Of a DNA stretch of 8,580 bases, positions 6,710-8,580 are shown one piece after another (the stretch's first letter is position 1; every line of letters starts with the position of its first letter). The notes below the pieces were generated by a model that saw nothing but the letters and a program-made list of their open reading frames with translations, was not told the origin of the DNA and ran no database searches. The position numbers and the translations under genes are program-made. This DNA is from Acidimicrobiia bacterium (GTDB taxonomy: Bacteria > Actinomycetota > Acidimicrobiia > Spongiisociales > ZC4RG35): contig JAICND010000038.1 in assembly GCA_025929005.1 (NCBI GenBank), positions 1 to 8,580 on the forward strand, read 5' to 3'.

Positions 6710-7958
6710 TCTGATCCGCCCGGTCCAACCGAATGACGGCCTGCAGACGCCGTTGCAGGTGTCTCGTTTCCACCTCGTTGGCTGAGAGTTCAACGGCCCG
6801 CTGCAGCGACACGACCGCATCACCGAAGCGGCCTGCCCTGGCAGCTAGCTCTCCCCTGGCAGCATGGAAAGGTTGGTACGTGTTCAGACTCTCGGCCAAT
6901 GACTCCATCAACAGAAGACCGAGGTCGGCTCCTTGCCACATCGCCACGGCCACCGCGTGATTCAGCGCAACGACCGGTGTCGGTCGAATGTCAACCAACT
7001 CCTCGTAAAGGGAGACGATCGAGCGCCAATCAGTGGCGTCCGCGGTAGTGGCATCAGCGTGGATCGCCGCGATCCGGGCCTGCAGTAGATATGGACCTTG
7101 AGTCTGCGACCTTGACTGAGCCCGCTGCAGCCAGCCCCGGCCCCGGTTGATCATCTGCAAATTCCACAGCGATCGGTCCTGGTCTTCGAGAAGGACCAGG
7201 TCTCCGTCGGAATCAAGCCGGGCCGGACGCCGGGACTCGATCAGACAGAGCAGCGACGCCAGACCTGCAGGCTCCGGTTCCTCCGGCAACAAACCTGCGA
7301 CGATTTCCGCCAACCGTATCGCCTCCTGGCAGAGGTCAATCCTCACGAGGGCGGTTCCCGAGGATCCCGAGTAGCCCTCGTTGAAGATCAGATAGATCAC
7401 GGCCAAGACGGCCTCCAGGCGCTCGGCCAGTTGTGCTGGTTCACTCGGCACCGTGTACCGGATGCCAGCCGTGGCAATCTTGCGTTTGGCTCGAGTAATC
7501 CGCTGATACATCGTCGTCTCGGTGGCCAGAAATGCCCGGGCGATCTCGGCGGTTGTTAGGCCACCCAGGGTCCGGAGGGTCAACGCCACCTGGGCTTCCA
7601 TCGGGAGGGCGGGGTGACAGCAGGTGAACATGAGCCGAAGCCGCTCGTCGGGCACCGCGTCCTCCTCGTCACGTTCCACATCAGCGTGGACTTCGGCAGC
7701 GCGCAGCAGAGAAGTAACCCGGGCCAGGTTCTTGCGTCGGCGGAGCTGGTCGATGCCTTTGCGGCGGGCCACCGTCAACAACCATCCGGCGGGATGATCG
7801 GGGATTCCGTCAACCGTCCACGATCGCAAAGCAGTCGTCACCGCATCCTGGAGGGACTCTTCGGCGAGGTCGAGGTCTTGAAAGAATCTGACCAAGGATG
7901 CGAGCACCAATCCATGCTCTTGCCGGAAGATGCGGTCCAGGGCTTCGTCGGGCCTCAA
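6699..7958 (-). CDS. ECF42-type RNA polymerase sigma factor with long C-terminal (TPR-like) extension
   Basis: Alternative sigma factor of about 419 aa, twice the length of a plain ECF sigma. Sigma-2 region spans about 7-75 (LAEESLQDAV, HPAGWLLTVARRKGIDQLRRR) and sigma-4 about 105-160 (FTCCHPALPMEAQVAL, then a helix-turn-helix around TTAEIARAFLATETTMYQRI). The rest (about 175-415) is the extension typical of ECF42: LIFNEGYSGSSG (190-201), a block near ESRRPARLDSDGDLVLLEDQ (241-260), PVVALNHAVAVAM (328-340) and a TPR-like C-terminus. In this group the extension, rather than a membrane anti-sigma factor, controls activity; no anti-sigma gene is visible here. The start is the TTG at 7958, which aligns with the usual N-terminus and sits 4 nt after GAGG. 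It lies 6 bp after, and in the same frame as, the DGPF gene stop. The 3' end overlaps ftsH tail-to-tail by 11 bp. Confidence 0.92.
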   Translation of the reverse strand: MRPDEALDRIFRQEHGLVLASLVRFFQDLDLAEESLQDAVTTALRSWTVDGIPDHPAGWLLTVARRKGIDQLRRRKNLARVTSLLRAAEVHADVERDEEDAVPDERLRLMFTCCHPALPMEAQVALTLRTLGGLTTAEIARAFLATETTMYQRITRAKRKIATAGIRYTVPSEPAQLAERLEAVLAVIYLIFNEGYSGSSGTALVRIDLCQEAIRLAEIVAGLLPEEPEPAGLASLLCLIESRRPARLDSDGDLVLLEDQDRSLWNLQMINRGRGWLQRAQSRSQTQGPYLLQARIAAIHADATTADATDWRSIVSLYEELVDIRPTPVVALNHAVAVAMWQGADLGLLLMESLAESLNTYQPFHAARGELAARAGRFGDAVVSLQRAVELSANEVETRHLQRRLQAVIRLDRADQISR

Positions 7959-7959
7959 G

Positions 7960-7966
7960 TCACCTC
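7960..7966 (-). promoter_or_regulatory. Ribosome-binding site of the sigma gene, overlapping the upstream stop codon
   Basis: GAGGTGA on the minus strand contains the last two bases of the DGPF gene's TGA stop (7965-7967) and ends one base before the TTG start. The GAGG core is 4 nt from TTG, slightly short. This arrangement suits termination-reinitiation and supports TTG as the start. Confidence 0.6.
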
Positions 7967-8318
7967 ATGCTTGCAGGTCCAGAATCGGCCTGACTTCGAT
8001 GACCCCGCGGGCGGCCGACGGGATGGCCGCGGCATCGGCCAGGGCTTGATCGAGATCGGCTGCCTCCACCAGATAGAACCCGGCCAGCTGTTCTTTGGTC
8101 TCGGCATAGGGGCCGTCGGTCATGACCACCCGGCCGTTCTCGACCCGCACGCAGGTGGCCGTCACAGCGGGTTGCAGGGGGTCGGCCGCCAGCAGGCGAT
8201 TCTCAGATCGCAGCCGCCGGGCCAGGTCAATGTGCCGCGCAATCGAAGACTCCCGTTCCTCTTCGCTCAAGCCCGCCTCGGCGGCTTCATCCTCATAAAT
8301 CAGCAACATGTACTGCAC
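7965..8318 (-). CDS. DGPF-domain (YCII-related) protein, ECF42 sigma partner
   Basis: Small cytosolic protein of 117 aa with a single YCII/DGPF alpha-beta domain. The family hallmarks are visible: MQYMLLIYEDE at the N-terminus, the name-giving motif as DGPYAETKEQLAGFYLVE (68-85, Tyr71 in place of the usual Phe), and an ending of the type IPSAARGVIEVRPI (99-112). Genes of this type usually sit beside ECF42 sigma factors and are thought to be their main targets; biochemical activity is unknown. The GTG at 8318 is chosen because an AGGAGG ribosome site lies 4 nt upstream and because homologues begin at this point; the ATG three codons later is poorly spaced. Forms a two-gene operon with the sigma gene, whose reading frame continues directly after this gene's TGA. 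Confidence 0.92.
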   Translation of the reverse strand: MQYMLLIYEDEAAEAGLSEEERESSIARHIDLARRLRSENRLLAADPLQPAVTATCVRVENGRVVMTDGPYAETKEQLAGFYLVEAADLDQALADAAAIPSAARGVIEVRPILDLQA

Positions 8319-8321
8319 AAG

Positions 8322-8328
8322 CCCTCCT
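8322..8328 (-). promoter_or_regulatory. Strong Shine-Dalgarno of the DGPF gene
   Basis: AGGAGGG on the minus strand, 3-4 nt before the GTG start at 8318. It is the only strong ribosome-binding site in the window and decides the start in favour of GTG. Confidence 0.8.
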
Positions 8329-8343
8329 TTCCGATGACGCTAC

Positions 8344-8370
8344 GACGATCGGATCGAGCGAGATTCGACG
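8344..8370 (-). promoter_or_regulatory. Candidate ECF42-dependent promoter of the DGPF-sigma operon
   Basis: On the minus strand CGTCGA (8365-8370) is followed after 17 nt by CGTC (8344-8347). From memory, the ECF42 target promoter has TGTCGA at -35 and CG(A/T)C at -10, so the match is five of six plus four of four. Transcription would start near 8336-8338, leaving an 18-20-nt leader that holds the Shine-Dalgarno. This would make the operon autoregulated, as described for the group. CG-rich words like these recur by chance in GC-rich DNA. Confidence 0.45.
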
Positions 8371-8440
8371 CCGCGACCCGAATTTCCCTGACGAGGACGA
8401 GGAGTGAGCGACGAGCGGACCACATGGTCACCACTCGAGA

Positions 8441-8462
8441 AGAAAACCGGCCACAACAGCCG
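8441..8462 (-). terminator. Weak intrinsic terminator candidate after the right-edge gene
   Basis: On the minus strand CGGC, a 7-nt loop and GCCG are followed by GTTTTCTT, 22 nt after the stop of the partial gene. The stem is only 4 bp, so it would be inefficient at best. It is the only terminator-like sequence in the 166-bp gap 8319-8484, which otherwise holds the promoter above and a short imperfect palindrome, GACCA-CA-TGGTC, at 8418-8429. Confidence 0.2.
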
Positions 8463-8484
8463 AGGCGACCCAGTTAAAAGACCG

Positions 8485-8580
8485 TCACTCCCGAGCAGCC
8501 GCGATTGCTGCCTTGATCTGCTCAATGTGCTCGTCGAAGTGCGAGTCGCCTTCGTTGTAAGGGAAGGAAAACCGCCAGAA
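8485..8580 (-). CDS. C-terminal end of an unidentified protein
   Basis: The last 31 codons of a minus-strand gene entering from the right edge, ending in TGA at 8485-8487. The visible tail contains RFSFPYNEGDSHFDEHIEQI and finishes with an alanine-rich helix, KAAIAAARE. The mix of a strand-like RFSF start and an amphipathic terminal helix looks like the end of a folded cytosolic enzyme; the ends of fold-type I PLP-dependent enzymes can look similar, but this is not enough to assign a family. The frame is open to the edge and codon use (third-position G/C) looks like the neighbours. It is separated from the DGPF gene by 166 bp with a promoter candidate, so it is probably a different transcription unit. 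Confidence 0.6.
   Translation of the reverse strand, partial: FWRFSFPYNEGDSHFDEHIEQIKAAIAAARE

Noticed and set aside
7614..8477. Plus-strand open frame of 287 codons
   Set aside because: It lies antisense to the sigma and DGPF genes, both well supported by family motifs. It has no recognisable domain and is a by-product of high GC.
1..8580. CRISPR array, tRNA/rRNA genes, insertion sequence or phage remnants
   Set aside because: No repeated spacer-like units, no cloverleaf or rRNA sequence and no transposase-like or integrase-like frame; coding genes fill almost the whole window.

Overview
This is a GC-rich, gene-dense bacterial window, most likely from an actinobacterium (Acidimicrobiia-like). 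That placement is an inference from base composition, frequent GTG/TTG starts, leaderless-looking starts and an ECF42/DGPF sigma module; nothing in the window proves the taxon. There are six genes with a recognisable family plus one unidentified gene end. I see no tRNA, rRNA, CRISPR array, insertion sequence or integration scar.

Left half (1-4711, minus strand): a compact three-gene operon read right to left. It runs polX (bacterial family X DNA polymerase with a PHP nuclease domain), then hppA (membrane ion-pumping pyrophosphatase), then a protein with two histidine-phosphatase domains in tandem that runs off the left edge. polX and hppA share an ATGA stop/start overlap, and hppA and the phosphatase gene are 6 bp apart, so the three are probably co-transcribed and translationally coupled. 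PolX releases pyrophosphate and HppA consumes it, but any functional link is inference.

Centre (4712-6709): a 75-bp divergent promoter region with a small inverted repeat separates polX from ftsH on the plus strand. FtsH is a complete membrane-anchored AAA+ zinc protease. It has valine where most family members have the pore-loop phenylalanine.

Right part (6699-8580, minus strand): ftsH converges on, and overlaps by 11 bp, an ECF42-type sigma factor gene with a long C-terminal extension. Just upstream of the sigma gene, in the same frame and separated from it by one TGA codon, is a DGPF/YCII-domain gene, the usual ECF42 partner. Upstream of this pair is a promoter-like sequence resembling the one I recall for ECF42 autoregulation, then a weak terminator candidate and the last 31 codons of an unidentified minus-strand gene.

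I see no wholly new system. The points most worth checking are the double-domain phosphatase and its operon with polX and hppA, the atypical active-site and ion-specificity residues of HppA, the altered FtsH pore loop, and the in-frame single-stop junction between the DGPF and sigma genes.
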